From positions 1 through 22,686 of the IMG/VR virus record IMGVR_UViG_3300010412_000084: a stretch of DNA of 22,686 nt, one strand, 5' to 3'. The notes below the pieces were generated by a model. That model had not been told where the DNA came from. It worked only from the letters and a program-made list of their open reading frames with translations, and did no database searches. Made by a program: the position numbers and the translations under genes. The DNA is from a virus. Numbering within the stretch: the first letter of the stretch is position 1; the number at the start of each line of letters is the position of its first letter. Positions 1 to 8,544 of the stretch are shown piece by piece.

Positions 1-1
1 A

Positions 2-208
2 GATACTGACTCTGGTGAGTTTATGTGGCACAGAGATAGAGAAGATAGAATTATCGAATCTATTGGTGAAACAGACTGGCAAATACAGTTAGACGATGAA
101 TTACCTAAAAGAATAGAAGGTCAGATTTTTATACCGATGGGTGTTTATCATAGAGTTATAAAAGGAAATAATAATCTTAAAATAAAATTGACTAAAATCT
201 TTCAATAG
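2..208 (+). CDS. Cupin-like protein, 5' truncated by window edge
   Basis: The reading frame is open from the first bases of the window, so the true start lies upstream and only the last 68 residues are seen; an ATG at 23 is internal. The visible part has a WHRDREDR stretch, then W-Q-I-Q-L-D, then a second histidine in VYHRVIKG. This His-x-Asp ... His spacing on short beta strands resembles the small cupin or double-stranded beta-helix proteins common in T4-like phages, where the metal ligands sit on such strands. The function cannot be fixed from the fragment: it could be a metal-binding cupin or the end of a 2-oxoglutarate/Fe(II) oxygenase. The next gene begins 22 bases downstream on the same strand, suggesting co-transcription. 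Confidence 0.5.
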   Translation, partial: DTDSGEFMWHRDREDRIIESIGETDWQIQLDDELPKRIEGQIFIPMGVYHRVIKGNNNLKIKLTKIFQ

Positions 209-230
209 ACTAAAAAATAATTAAATAAAA

Positions 231-581
231 ATGATAGAATGTCCAATTTGTCCAGTAGTGCTTCAACACGCAAAAGAATATATCTTAGATATTAAAGAAA
301 TATTCACAAAAAATTTCATAAAAGAAAGATACTATTTACACTTATTTTTAAGTATGTTTTTAACAATGGGTGCAGTGTGGTTTCTAAGAGAATATGCTTA
401 CTTAGATGAGACTCCTTATCTATTTCAAATGTTTATAGGTGGGTTCGGTGCTTTTGGTGTAAACTTTGCTAGAGAATGGTATTATGCAAGAAAAGGAGCT
501 CCATTTAGTATGACAGATATAAGAATGGGTTCTTATGGAGGTGTATTAGGAACTATAATCTTACTTTACTTTTCAGTGTAA
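231..581 (+). CDS. Small multi-pass membrane protein
   Basis: The protein has 116 residues. The N-terminus carries a C-P-I-C motif (residues 4-7) and an amphipathic stretch. Hydrophobic segments follow at about residues 36-53, 62-80 (rich in Gly and Phe) and 99-115, so it is probably an integral inner-membrane protein with two or three passes. I do not recognise a characterised family. Its size and topology would fit a holin-like or envelope-modifying phage protein, but no lysin gene is adjacent, so that is only a possibility. The gene follows the cupin-like gene closely and ends at a hairpin terminator shared with the convergent metallophosphoesterase gene. The start is preceded by an A-rich stretch with no Shine-Dalgarno sequence, as is usual in this window. 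Confidence 0.7.
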   Translation: MIECPICPVVLQHAKEYILDIKEIFTKNFIKERYYLHLFLSMFLTMGAVWFLREYAYLDETPYLFQMFIGGFGAFGVNFAREWYYARKGAPFSMTDIRMGSYGGVLGTIILLYFSV

Positions 582-587
582 AAAAAT

Positions 588-615
588 AAAAAGAATAAGT
601 TTACTTATTCTTTTT
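588..615. terminator. Bidirectional terminator between convergent genes
   Basis: A 12-bp perfect stem (AAAAAGAATAAG / CTTATTCTTTTT) closes a TTTA loop and has a T-run on either strand. It serves the plus-strand membrane gene and the minus-strand metallophosphoesterase gene; the TAA stop of the latter lies inside the stem. Confidence 0.8.
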
Positions 616-1723
616 TGTTTCTATACCCTTCGTTATAAATATCTATCACTTGATCATATTCAGATAACAAACCATCCTTAAAGTTCGGATTATATTTTTG
701 CTTAGAAATATATTCTTTTATATAATCAGCATAATCTAATTGTATAGATATATCAATACTTTCACCATCGATAGCTACTTCAACTTCTGAATCAACATCT
801 ACTTTCTCAACAATATCATCTAAATACTCAATAGATGAGAAACTATTACTTTCAAGTATAACTTCTAATTTTCTTCTTAGTTTTCGATTACTAACCAATA
901 AACTATTTGATATAGATAAATCGATATAATCATTTGTTAGTTTTAGATTATCTAATTGCTCAATATCATCCTCATTAGTAACTCTAAACTTCTTAAAAAC
1001 AGGTGAAACTTTATTCTCAATAAATGTTTCTTCACCGGAATCAGTATCTAAAACAAAAATACCTTTTTGATCCCCATAATCATTTCTATCCATTTGGAAG
1101 ATAGATCCAACGAAATTAAAGTTTTTACTTCTTTGTACAATATGTATGTGACCTGAATAAACTTTTCTAAAAGATGAAAAGCTTTCAACATCAATCTTAT
1201 CGCTATTTTTATGTGCAACTGACGTTAAGTGCATTTTACAACCATTAAGATCAGAATGGCAAAATAAATAATCACAAAAGTTAAATTGATTTATTAGTTT
1301 AATTTGCTCTTTCTTTGTTTCTATATAAGGCATCATTAGTAATTTCAGACCGTTATACTCTAAAATAGAAGTTTTATCATATACAGAAACATTTGGTATG
1401 TATTTGAACGGTCTAACTGAATTAACCTCACTTGCACTTTTAGACCAAAGATCGTGATTACCGATGATAATATGTAACGGAGCTATTTTAGCAATTTCTT
1501 CAACTATATCCATACCATAGTTTAATAGATTAATTGGAATAATATTTCTATTATCAAATAAATCTCCTAAGTGTACGATAATATCTCCGGGTTTTATTTC
1601 TTTTTTTAGAAGTGGAATTAAAAACTTATCAAAGTATTCTTTATGGACTTTATACCATTTATCAACATTATTGGGATAACCTAAGCCAATGTGGGTATCA
1701 CCAATCAAGTATATTTTACTCAT
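605..1723 (-). CDS. SbcD/Mre11-type metallophosphoesterase (T4 gp47-like nuclease subunit)
   Basis: The 372-residue protein has every calcineurin-like phosphoesterase motif in order: D9-x-H11 (GDTHIG), G53-D54-L-F-D57, G88-N89-H90-D91, H156 (CHSD) and G191-H192-I-H194. These residues bind the two catalytic metal ions. The arrangement and length match the SbcD/Mre11 family; T4 gp47 (about 340 residues) is the phage counterpart. That protein pairs with an SbcC/Rad50-type ATPase (gp46) to process double-strand ends for recombination-dependent replication and host DNA degradation. No gp46 partner lies in this window, so it should be outside it or the protein may act differently. The C-terminal 130 residues (after about 240) would be the capping and partner-binding region. 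The gene is transcribed alone, convergent with the membrane protein gene. Confidence 0.85.
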   Translation of the reverse strand: MSKIYLIGDTHIGLGYPNNVDKWYKVHKEYFDKFLIPLLKKEIKPGDIIVHLGDLFDNRNIIPINLLNYGMDIVEEIAKIAPLHIIIGNHDLWSKSASEVNSVRPFKYIPNVSVYDKTSILEYNGLKLLMMPYIETKKEQIKLINQFNFCDYLFCHSDLNGCKMHLTSVAHKNSDKIDVESFSSFRKVYSGHIHIVQRSKNFNFVGSIFQMDRNDYGDQKGIFVLDTDSGEETFIENKVSPVFKKFRVTNEDDIEQLDNLKLTNDYIDLSISNSLLVSNRKLRRKLEVILESNSFSSIEYLDDIVEKVDVDSEVEVAIDGESIDISIQLDYADYIKEYISKQKYNPNFKDGLLSEYDQVIDIYNEGYRNKKE

Positions 1724-1764
1724 TAAAATATCTTTTTATTTTTATATGAAAAAATAAGTATTTG

Positions 1765-1782
1765 TTTTTAATATATAAGAAA
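1765..1782 (+). promoter_or_regulatory. Putative phage late-type promoter
   Basis: TTTTTAATATATAAGAAA matches the recurring element of this window. It lies in the gap between the divergent genes at 1723 and 1835. The predicted start site near 1783 gives a leader of about 50 bases, longer than at other copies. Confidence 0.45.
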
Positions 1783-1834
1783 TGGAAATCTAGTTGTTCA
1801 AAGTAACTGATTTGTAAAAAATATTTGTAAGATA

Positions 1835-2350
1835 ATGAGTAGATTAATGAAATTCCAACCTTTTAATGAAAGTAAGGCACAAGAAGATATTAATAAAATG
1901 CAAGATGATGTAAGATCCAAAATAGAAGTTATTGCTAATAAATGGAAAGAAGATATACACGAATGTTTACTTAATTTATTGGATAATTATGAATGTAAAA
2001 ATATGGAGTTAACTTGGGATTTAACACCTAGTTACTCAATATCTGGGTATAATCGAGATATAGTTAAGCAAATTCTAAATAAATGTAAGTTAAAATATCT
2101 TATGACTGTTATTATAAACACATCACAAACTGATGAATTTATAGATAATTTTAATTATGTTAAAGATTTTTTGAAATCGTATTTAGATGCTAAAATTCAA
2201 ATTTATAATTTAAGCATATTAAAGAATGGTTCTATTATTCAATCAATGCGTGGTCAATCGCTTATGGACTTTAATAAAATAATAGATCAATTAAATAAAG
2301 TAAAAGATAATCCTAATCTAAAATTAGAATTAAAGATGAAGATTTACTAA
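1835..2350 (+). CDS. Hypothetical protein with capsid-targeting-like N-terminus
   Basis: The 171-residue protein is not recognised. The N-terminus, MSRLMKFQPFNESKAQ, has the K-F-x-x-F-x-E pattern shared with several other proteins in this window. Residues 20-55 look helical (QEDINKMQDDVRSKIEVI and onward). The rest has an alternating strand/helix pattern: a beta strand at YLMTVIINT, a helix, then a strand and loop around QIYNLSILKNG. By analogy with T4 internal proteins carrying a capsid-targeting sequence, it may be packaged in the head, but that is inference. It is transcribed alone from the intergenic region at 1724-1834 and is followed by the tail tube gene, which has its own promoter element. 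Confidence 0.7.
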   Translation: MSRLMKFQPFNESKAQEDINKMQDDVRSKIEVIANKWKEDIHECLLNLLDNYECKNMELTWDLTPSYSISGYNRDIVKQILNKCKLKYLMTVIINTSQTDEFIDNFNYVKDFLKSYLDAKIQIYNLSILKNGSIIQSMRGQSLMDFNKIIDQLNKVKDNPNLKLELKMKIY

Positions 2351-2424
2351 AGATTTGTTTTTAATAAAATAGTTGAAAAAAGTGACTTTTAGAAATAAAT
2401 ATATACTTAGAGAAATAAAAATTA

Positions 2425-2440
2425 TTAATATATATTTTTA
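2425..2440 (+). promoter_or_regulatory. Putative phage late-type promoter (tail tube)
   Basis: TTAATATATATTTTTA resembles the recurring AATATATA element and lies 22 bases before the tail tube ATG, a spacing typical of this window. Confidence 0.5.
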
Positions 2441-2461
2441 TAAAAAATAATAAAAAACAAT

Positions 2462-3082
2462 ATGCCATTACCACATTTTACTCAATTACAAGGCGTAGGT
2501 TCACCTGGAGGACCAGGTACATTACCTGATGAAGTTGTATATACTAACCTTTTTGAGATAACATTTATTTTACCTGTTATCTTACAAGCACAAGGTAGAG
2601 ATCCAATTTTATTGCTACAAAACTCAACTAAGATTGATCTTAACTTAACAGAGTTTGACGTTGTAACTAAACAACAAAGATTCAAATACTCTACAAGAGA
2701 GTTTGTTACTACTCCAACTAAAACCTCTGGTGTATTATCAATTCCTTTCCAAGTGAATGTTAATCAACAAGGTTCTATGGAGAACTGGAATACTATGAAA
2801 GCATGGTATGACTTAGTATTCAACTCTCAAAATGGTGCTCTTCACTATAAAAGTGATATTATCGGTACTATTATTGTTAATCAACACGATAAAAAAGGTG
2901 TTGTTTTAAGAAGAGTTACTTTCCAAAACTGTCAAATTACTAAGTTACAAGGTTATTCTATGGATTGGTCTCAAAACAATATTATAGAATCACTTCAAGC
3001 TGATTTTGTTTATGACTACTTCATTGATGAATACATTGATAATCAATTTACAATTAATCCACCACTTGTTTCTGGATATTAA
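2462..3082 (+). CDS. Tail tube protein (T4 gp19-like)
   Basis: The 206-residue protein fits the gp19-type tail tube family: length near T4 gp19 (163) with small extensions, a mostly beta-strand pattern, a central W-N-T-M-K-A-W-Y-D motif followed by FNSQNG, and a C-terminal VTFQNCQIT ... GYSMDW ... ADFVYDYF run typical of this fold. The protein would stack as hexameric rings forming the inner tube of the contractile tail, through which DNA passes. It is the only core tail gene here on the plus strand; sheath and baseplate genes are on the minus strand. It has its own promoter element and ends in a strong terminator. A tube-initiator protein (gp54-like) of the same fold is the main alternative. 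Confidence 0.75.
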   Translation: MPLPHFTQLQGVGSPGGPGTLPDEVVYTNLFEITFILPVILQAQGRDPILLLQNSTKIDLNLTEFDVVTKQQRFKYSTREFVTTPTKTSGVLSIPFQVNVNQQGSMENWNTMKAWYDLVFNSQNGALHYKSDIIGTIIVNQHDKKGVVLRRVTFQNCQITKLQGYSMDWSQNNIIESLQADFVYDYFIDEYIDNQFTINPPLVSGY

Positions 3083-3084
3083 TA

Positions 3085-3113
3085 AAAAAAGCCACTTTTT
3101 AAGTGGCTTTTTT
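3085..3113. terminator. Bidirectional terminator after tail tube gene
   Basis: A 13-bp perfect stem (AAAAAAGCCACTT / AAGTGGCTTTTTT) with a TTT loop and T-runs on both strands separates the tail tube gene from the convergent gp51-like gene. Confidence 0.85.
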
Positions 3114-3117
3114 ATTT

Positions 3118-3372
3118 TTAGAACTTAGGAAAGTTCATATTACTTGTCATATTTTGAGCATTTTTCATCATTGAACTTGTATCTGGCATAGAAGCTCTTT
3201 GCGACTCTTCATCAGATTTTCTATGTTTTTCTTCTTCTTCCATAATCTCATTAACTAACTTAATGTTTTCTTCAAACATCCAAAATGGCCATAAATCCAT
3301 AGCCATTTCTTGAGTATGAAAGTGCTTTTGTAATTGAAGCTTATTCTTTAAGATATGCTTCAAAGGCATCAT
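3118..3372 (-). CDS. Small gp51-like baseplate-hub assembly protein
   Basis: About 84 residues if translation starts at the paired ATGATG (3372/3369), giving M-M-P-L-K-H-I-L. The frame is open further upstream to 3468, within the preceding gene. The middle has an aromatic patch (DLWPFWMFEENIKLVNEI), then a charged helix (EEEEKHRKSDEES), then a low-complexity tail rich in Met, Asn and Ser. In T4, gene 26 is followed by gene 51, whose product helps assemble the baseplate hub. The same order here, directly behind a gp26-type gene and overlapping it by about 30 bases, supports a gp51-like role, but similarity is judged by context and general character only. It may be translated by coupling to the upstream gene; a frameshift fusion is less likely. 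Confidence 0.55.
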   Translation of the reverse strand: MMPLKHILKNKLQLQKHFHTQEMAMDLWPFWMFEENIKLVNEIMEEEEKHRKSDEESQRASMPDTSSMMKNAQNMTSNMNFPKF

Positions 3373-4288
3373 GAACAACGAAAATACCTGAGGCTCCGTT
3401 GGGAAATTGCATATCCGTGTGGACCTCCTCGCCACACGTACATTTTTTAGATAACTTTTGGATACCAAAAGTCATCTTATCAACAGCAGCATTTAAGAAT
3501 TGGAAAGAAATATCATCCATATTTTGGAACTCATCTAATTTAGCTTTAATTCCATCATAAGTTATACTTGTTCTTCCATTTAACATAAATGGAATAATTT
3601 TCAAGAATGATAAGTTTGGTGATTTCTTTTCAGCATTTTCTTTAATAATATAATCAGTAAATGCTTTTTGTAAACCAATTGTAGGTGGTGTAATCTCATA
3701 CTCTTTACCATTAACTGTTTTGAATACAAAAGAACCAGTAGATGGTGAGAAATATCTATCTAATTTAGGATCTATATCATGAAATCTAAAGTTTTCTCTT
3801 TTTAACTCAACTGCTAATTCTTGACCACAAGTACAGTTAGCAGTAACCGATAATGAGTTTCCTTGTTGGAATGTTAGTTCTCTAATTAAGAAAACTAAGT
3901 AAATTCTGTCTTGATCTTTTACATCTAAGTAAGAACCCATTCTTCCATCAGAATACTTGATACGAACACAAGACATTAACATATCATTCATTTTTTCTAC
4001 TACATCATAGATATTTTTATCATCAACCATAGAATAAGCTTGAATTTCTCTAACTTGAGCTGGTCTAATCATAAACATAGTTCCCACCGGATAAAACTTC
4101 CCACAAGGAAAATCTTTAACATCAAATGATAAGTATTGTAAGTCAGTTGTTCTATTAGATTCAACAGCTTGTGGCTCTACTAAATCTGAAAATGAACTTG
4201 GTATATTTGTTTTTTTAGATGATTCTACATCACCTAAATGTCTTTTTAAGTAATCTTCTTCAGACATGTCATTTTTATTATTACTCAT
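3341..4288 (-). CDS. T4 gp26-like baseplate protein
   Basis: I choose the ATG at 4288 (MSNNKNDMSEEDYLKRH), giving 315 residues. An in-frame ATG at 4375 would place the promoter element and the upstream terminator inside the gene. Residues around 60-75 (FPCGKFYPVGTMFMIRPA) match the conserved start of the T4 base-plate protein family typified by gp26, followed by a helix REIQAYSMVDD. Two C-x-C-G pairs, C152/C154 and C283/C285, flank the C-terminal half and could form one zinc site; I do not know that T4 gp26 has these. The product would sit in the baseplate hub or help build it. The gp51-like gene follows with overlap, and the sheath gene lies upstream behind a terminator. Confidence 0.7.
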   Translation of the reverse strand: MSNNKNDMSEEDYLKRHLGDVESSKKTNIPSSFSDLVEPQAVESNRTTDLQYLSFDVKDFPCGKFYPVGTMFMIRPAQVREIQAYSMVDDKNIYDVVEKMNDMLMSCVRIKYSDGRMGSYLDVKDQDRIYLVFLIRELTFQQGNSLSVTANCTCGQELAVELKRENFRFHDIDPKLDRYFSPSTGSFVFKTVNGKEYEITPPTIGLQKAFTDYIIKENAEKKSPNLSFLKIIPFMLNGRTSITYDGIKAKLDEFQNMDDISFQFLNAAVDKMTFGIQKLSKKCTCGEEVHTDMQFPNGASGIFVVHDAFEAYLKE

Positions 4289-4300
4289 AAATAAGTTTTT

Positions 4301-4320
4301 ATTTTTATATATTGAGATAT
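4301..4320 (-). promoter_or_regulatory. Putative phage late-type promoter (baseplate operon)
   Basis: On the minus strand this reads ATATCTCAATATATAAAAAT, a copy of the recurring AATATATA element. It lies just downstream of the sheath terminator and 12 bases before the chosen ATG at 4288. Confidence 0.5.
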
Positions 4321-4373
4321 TTATCCTCTCTATTATATAAATAAATAATAAAGTTGTTTTGTTATATAAAAAC

Positions 4374-4405
4374 AAAAAATCCTTAGATTTCTCTAAGGAT
4401 TTTTT
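4374..4405 (-). terminator. Terminator after tail sheath gene
   Basis: A perfect 14-bp stem (AAAAAATCCTTAGA / TCTAAGGATTTTTT) with a 4-base loop lies 20 bases past the sheath stop codon, separating it from the baseplate operon. The hairpin is symmetrical, but only the minus strand has a gene upstream. Confidence 0.85.
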
Positions 4406-4424
4406 ATATAGATTTGTAATTTAG

Positions 4425-7400
4425 TTACGCATTAATAAAACCACCTGCTGCAATAGCTCCTGTTCTTAAAATAGTGATGTTATTTACTATAATACCCATA
4501 CCTTTAATTGGTTCTACATAAGTATCTAATACACCAATTTGATTATCGATAATATCAGAAGTATTATTTTCATCATCCATTTTATTAAAGTAGTTAAATA
4601 AACCATTTTTATTTACGTAAGTCTCACAGATAACATCAGCTCTTAACTTAATTTCAGCTCTAACATCAGGAGTATTAAATCTCCATTGGTAATCAAGTAA
4701 CATTGCTGCTAACTCTCTTTCTAACTCTACAAGAACTTCTCTTACGTGAATGAAAGATAAAGCTGATTTATAAAGTGTAAGTGCAGTATTCTCAGTTTCG
4801 ATCACATAACCTCTATTACGTTTAAGAACAATAGGGTTCATTTGTGCACCATTTAAGAATTCAATATCTGTTGGATCAAACTCATGTTCAACACCAGCAA
4901 TATTTGTTACTCTACCGTTTACAACACCCGCTGCAATTGTCCAAGGTGTAACTGAACTAACATTAGAGATGTGTTTTCTCATAAATGTTGTAGCTACATA
5001 TGATGCAGGCGGAACATCTAATGGTCTACCATTATCATTTACTGTAACATATGGAGTAAAATAACCAACTGTTGTTACACCTGGTCCATCACCGAATGAG
5101 TACAAGAAAGCTGGATTACTTTCAGGATCACCACCTTTAGCGATATACTCAGCTTGTAAAACACCCTCAGCATTTACGAAGCTTGGAGATGATGAGTTTT
5201 TGAATGATTTTAATGAAGGCATATTAATGAAACCAAATACATTTAATCTCTCACCACAAATATCTACTAATTGTTGTTTTGATCTTTCTGTTAAACCTAA
5301 ACCAAATGCATCAACTAAATATCTAAAGTCAAATGCTTCTTTATTAATTAAAGCTTTGAATAAAGGTGTTCCTTTAGCTACTAAGTTTAAGATTTGATTT
5401 TGTTTAGCTTCTGTACCATCAGGCATAGACGCTTGTCTAATTCTAAATCCTTTAAGAGCGATACCTTTATAAGTAGTAGCATATTGATCTACTGTTGAAT
5501 ATCTTGTTGTTTGATAATCTAAACCACCATTATCATTAGTATAAGCTACTTTCTTGATTTTAGCATCACAAGTAATTTCAGCTAATTCTGTATTACCAGC
5601 ATATTGTCTTTTACTTAATACTCTAGTGTAATTTCTTTGGAACTCTTGTCCTAACTCCATTGCAATATCAGAGTTATCTGCTTCTAAGAAATCACCAACT
5701 TTTATTTCAGCATATCTTGCACCATTAACAAGAATCTTGTTTGGAACTTCTGCATATCCCGAAACTTTCTCAATCTCAACGGTCTGTCTTAAGTTAGACA
5801 ATTCCGATTGAACTTGAATACTATAGTTAGCAACTCTACTTACTTCATCAACATTAGTTTGTAATGTATTATCTGTCATATAGTTTACTTCTAAAGTTCC
5901 GTCAATATCAGTAATCATTTGTAAGAAATAAGTACTATCAGCATTTACTCCCCACATCATCTTAACATCCTCAAGTAATTCAAATGTAACATTCTCAGCT
6001 ACTGTATATGCAATATAATTACTACCTGTGAATCCTAAAGATGTCGCTAACTGAGCAGGTGATTGATTTGTAGGATTAACAGTATTTGCTACAAGTGTAA
6101 ATGTAGTTGTATTTTCAGAAGAATCTGGGAATTTAACTTTCTCTAAAACTTGTAAATTAATAGCTTGGTAAGCTTGAGTTGCACCTAAAGTAGGAGTTTC
6201 AAAAACAATATAATTATATCCTGCATAATCACTAGTTAAACCAGTTACTACATTAGTAGGACTTGGTGATGCTTCTCCATTTATAAATCTAACATTTACT
6301 TTGTGGCTACCTGTTAGAATAGAATTCTTCATAGTAAAACTTTCATCTGTATATAATCTATTTACGTAGAAGTAATCTTTAGAATTTATTAATCCATTTT
6401 CAAAGTTTTGATAAAATTCTGAATATTTAGCAGCAATACCAATCTGATCGGTAGCAGCATCATCATGTGTTCTCAATCCTTTTTTACCAACAATATATTC
6501 ATTATCTGTTAAATATATAGTAAGTAAACCATTATCAGTTATGTAACTAACATCAGATAATCCAGTCTTTAATACAAATGATTTATTCTGAGAATCTGAT
6601 GAAACTACTTCTGTTAATGTCATAGTAGCACAACTTTTCTTAACTTTGTCATCTCCATTAGCAGACCATACTAATGTAGCTCTATCCTTAAATGTACCCA
6701 ATGCACTTAAAATATTAGTAAATGCTTTATATTTTCTATATTGATTATAATTTTTTGGATTAGGAGTAGCATCAGTTCCCCAGAAAACAACTTTAATATC
6801 ACCAACTGAATAACCAGGTGTATTACTCATATCATAAATATAGTAATCATCACTCGCAGAGAATGTACCATATGCAAAATCATTTGATGAACCAGCACCG
6901 AAAGTATATGCATCATCTACATATTCAGGAACAACAACATCAATACCTCCAACATTTCCAGTTAAATAAACACCTTCAAATGAAGTACCAACAAAAGTTT
7001 GAGATGAAACTCCAACTTTAATAAAGCCTAATACTAAATCACTAATATTAACTGTTGGATTAACACCAGGTGTATAAGAAGTAACACTTGAAATTTCACC
7101 ATTAGATCCTAAAATAAATGCAGTTGAATAAGTTGCAACAGTTGTACTAAATGGATAATCAATTGATCTTAATGTAGTAGAATAAGTACCAGCAGATACT
7201 CCCACATATTCTCCACCAATAACAGCATATGCATCAGCAGCAGCATTATAAGATACTCTAATATAGGAAGAAGTACCAGATGCAGTTATACCAGTATTTT
7301 CAGTATAGTTAATATTTAATATAGCACCCTCTGCAAACCAAGCAGTTCTATTACCATTATAAACAACACCCGAAGTTGTAGGATATCCATATGCGTGCGG

Positions 7401-8480
7401 ATTTTGTTGAGTAAATGAATAAGTACCAAATAAAGCAACAACATTACCAGGTAAGTCTAACGGAGTAGCTACATAATCTACTGATTGTACGATAGTTTCT
7501 TTATAAGAAAGGAAATCAATTTCTCTTTTCTCAGAACCAACTAGTGTAGCACCAAGTAAATCAACTACCCCAGAGTAGAAATCTTTTTCAACTAAATCTG
7601 CATTAAATGCACAGAAAACACCATGTTGATCTGTTCCTCTATTAATAACAGTTTCGATAAATATATTTTGACCTTCTAAATCTCTAAAATATGGAATTAA
7701 TGAAAGACCTTCTGCATAAGCTAAAGTAGTAATATTTCTATCATTAGCAAAAGCTCTTAATTGAGTTTTGATCAAACCTTCTGCATTAAAGTATTGACCC
7801 CATCTGTTATCAACCGCTAAGTTTTTATAGTCAGTCCAATCACCTGCAATAACCACTACATCCACTAAATAATCAGATGCATAATCTTGTGGATTTAAGT
7901 AAGCAGGCATTTTCTCAATAGAACCATACCATTCTAATAATGTTCTATCAAAACCTGTTCTCTGTGATTTGATAACAAAAACAGTAACATATCTATCAGA
8001 TAAGTTAGTAAAGCTAAAAGCTCTTTCTGAATATCCTGTATTAGGTTTTGTTAAATTTATGAAAGATTCAGTGTCTCTTTTCCAGAAACCAGTCGTGTCA
8101 AAGAATCTTCTGTAAGGTCCTTCTCTCTTAATATCATTAAGATAATATGCAGAGGAAGAAAGTGATTTATACTCAATTACGTCCAATGTGTCATCAGTAA
8201 GTAATAAGTTCATCGCAAAAACAGGAGATGTCTCAAGCATTTTTGAAACAGTTCTGTGGAAAAAAGAACCTTTTCTTTCTAAATTTCTATCTAGAGGTCC
8301 GAAAACAGCCTCTAAGTCATTGACACTAGTCAATCTGATTGGTGTATTAACAGGTCCTTTTTTGGAAACACCCATAACTAAGTTTGTAATACCCTCAACA
8401 GTTGGTGTTGTAAAAACTGACTTATCAATCTCTTCTATGAAGATACCAGGTCTTTTGTATTTTCCAATTTGAATTGCCAT
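4425..8480 (-). CDS. Contractile tail sheath protein, unusually long
   Basis: The 1351-residue protein has classic sheath ends. The N-terminus reads YKRPGIFIEEID, followed by VEGITNLVMGVSKKGP and SVNDLEAVFGP. The C-terminus has FIHVREVLVELERELA, a helix around DYQWRFNTPDVRAEI, and ends in a beta strand (GMGIIVNNITILRTG) of the kind that links neighbouring subunits. T4 gp18 has 659 residues, so this one is twice as long. The extra length is mostly at about residues 370-900, a Ser/Thr/Tyr/Val-rich region that looks like several inserted beta domains likely exposed on the outside of the tail. The sheath surrounds the tube and contracts to drive it into the host. The start is fixed by the GKYKRPGIF motif and the promoter element just upstream. 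Confidence 0.92.
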   Translation of the reverse strand: MAIQIGKYKRPGIFIEEIDKSVFTTPTVEGITNLVMGVSKKGPVNTPIRLTSVNDLEAVFGPLDRNLERKGSFFHRTVSKMLETSPVFAMNLLLTDDTLDVIEYKSLSSSAYYLNDIKREGPYRRFFDTTGFWKRDTESFINLTKPNTGYSERAFSFTNLSDRYVTVFVIKSQRTGFDRTLLEWYGSIEKMPAYLNPQDYASDYLVDVVVIAGDWTDYKNLAVDNRWGQYFNAEGLIKTQLRAFANDRNITTLAYAEGLSLIPYFRDLEGQNIFIETVINRGTDQHGVFCAFNADLVEKDFYSGVVDLLGATLVGSEKREIDFLSYKETIVQSVDYVATPLDLPGNVVALFGTYSFTQQNPHAYGYPTTSGVVYNGNRTAWFAEGAILNINYTENTGITASGTSSYIRVSYNAAADAYAVIGGEYVGVSAGTYSTTLRSIDYPFSTTVATYSTAFILGSNGEISSVTSYTPGVNPTVNISDLVLGFIKVGVSSQTFVGTSFEGVYLTGNVGGIDVVVPEYVDDAYTFGAGSSNDFAYGTFSASDDYYIYDMSNTPGYSVGDIKVVFWGTDATPNPKNYNQYRKYKAFTNILSALGTFKDRATLVWSANGDDKVKKSCATMTLTEVVSSDSQNKSFVLKTGLSDVSYITDNGLLTIYLTDNEYIVGKKGLRTHDDAATDQIGIAAKYSEFYQNFENGLINSKDYFYVNRLYTDESFTMKNSILTGSHKVNVRFINGEASPSPTNVVTGLTSDYAGYNYIVFETPTLGATQAYQAINLQVLEKVKFPDSSENTTTFTLVANTVNPTNQSPAQLATSLGFTGSNYIAYTVAENVTFELLEDVKMMWGVNADSTYFLQMITDIDGTLEVNYMTDNTLQTNVDEVSRVANYSIQVQSELSNLRQTVEIEKVSGYAEVPNKILVNGARYAEIKVGDFLEADNSDIAMELGQEFQRNYTRVLSKRQYAGNTELAEITCDAKIKKVAYTNDNGGLDYQTTRYSTVDQYATTYKGIALKGFRIRQASMPDGTEAKQNQILNLVAKGTPLFKALINKEAFDFRYLVDAFGLGLTERSKQQLVDICGERLNVFGFINMPSLKSFKNSSSPSFVNAEGVLQAEYIAKGGDPESNPAFLYSFGDGPGVTTVGYFTPYVTVNDNGRPLDVPPASYVATTFMRKHISNVSSVTPWTIAAGVVNGRVTNIAGVEHEFDPTDIEFLNGAQMNPIVLKRNRGYVIETENTALTLYKSALSFIHVREVLVELERELAAMLLDYQWRFNTPDVRAEIKLRADVICETYVNKNGLFNYFNKMDDENNTSDIIDNQIGVLDTYVEPIKGMGIIVNNITILRTGAIAAGGFINA

Positions 8481-8499
8481 ATTTATTTTTTTATTTTTA

Positions 8500-8520
8500 T
8501 TTTAATGTATATATTAAAAG
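8500..8520 (-). promoter_or_regulatory. Putative phage late-type promoter (tail sheath)
   Basis: On the minus strand the core is TTTTAATATATACATTAAAA, one of the best copies of the recurring element. It predicts a transcript start near 8502 and a leader of about 22 bases. Confidence 0.6.
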
Positions 8521-8544
8521 AAAAAAATGATATTTTTTCTATTT

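Noticed and set aside
2482-2685. Minus-strand open frame within the tail tube gene
   Set aside because: Antisense to a clear tube gene with family-like sequence; no start signal or promoter.
6818-7021. Open frame rich in His and Gln on the plus strand
   Set aside because: It is antisense to the inserted region of the sheath gene, and its composition follows from the opposite-strand codons.
8519-8540. A/T-only inverted repeat (AGAAAAAAAT / ATTTTTTCT) after the coiled-coil gene
   Set aside because: Nearly pure A-T pairing with unequal A and T runs; too weak to call a terminator in such A+T-rich DNA.
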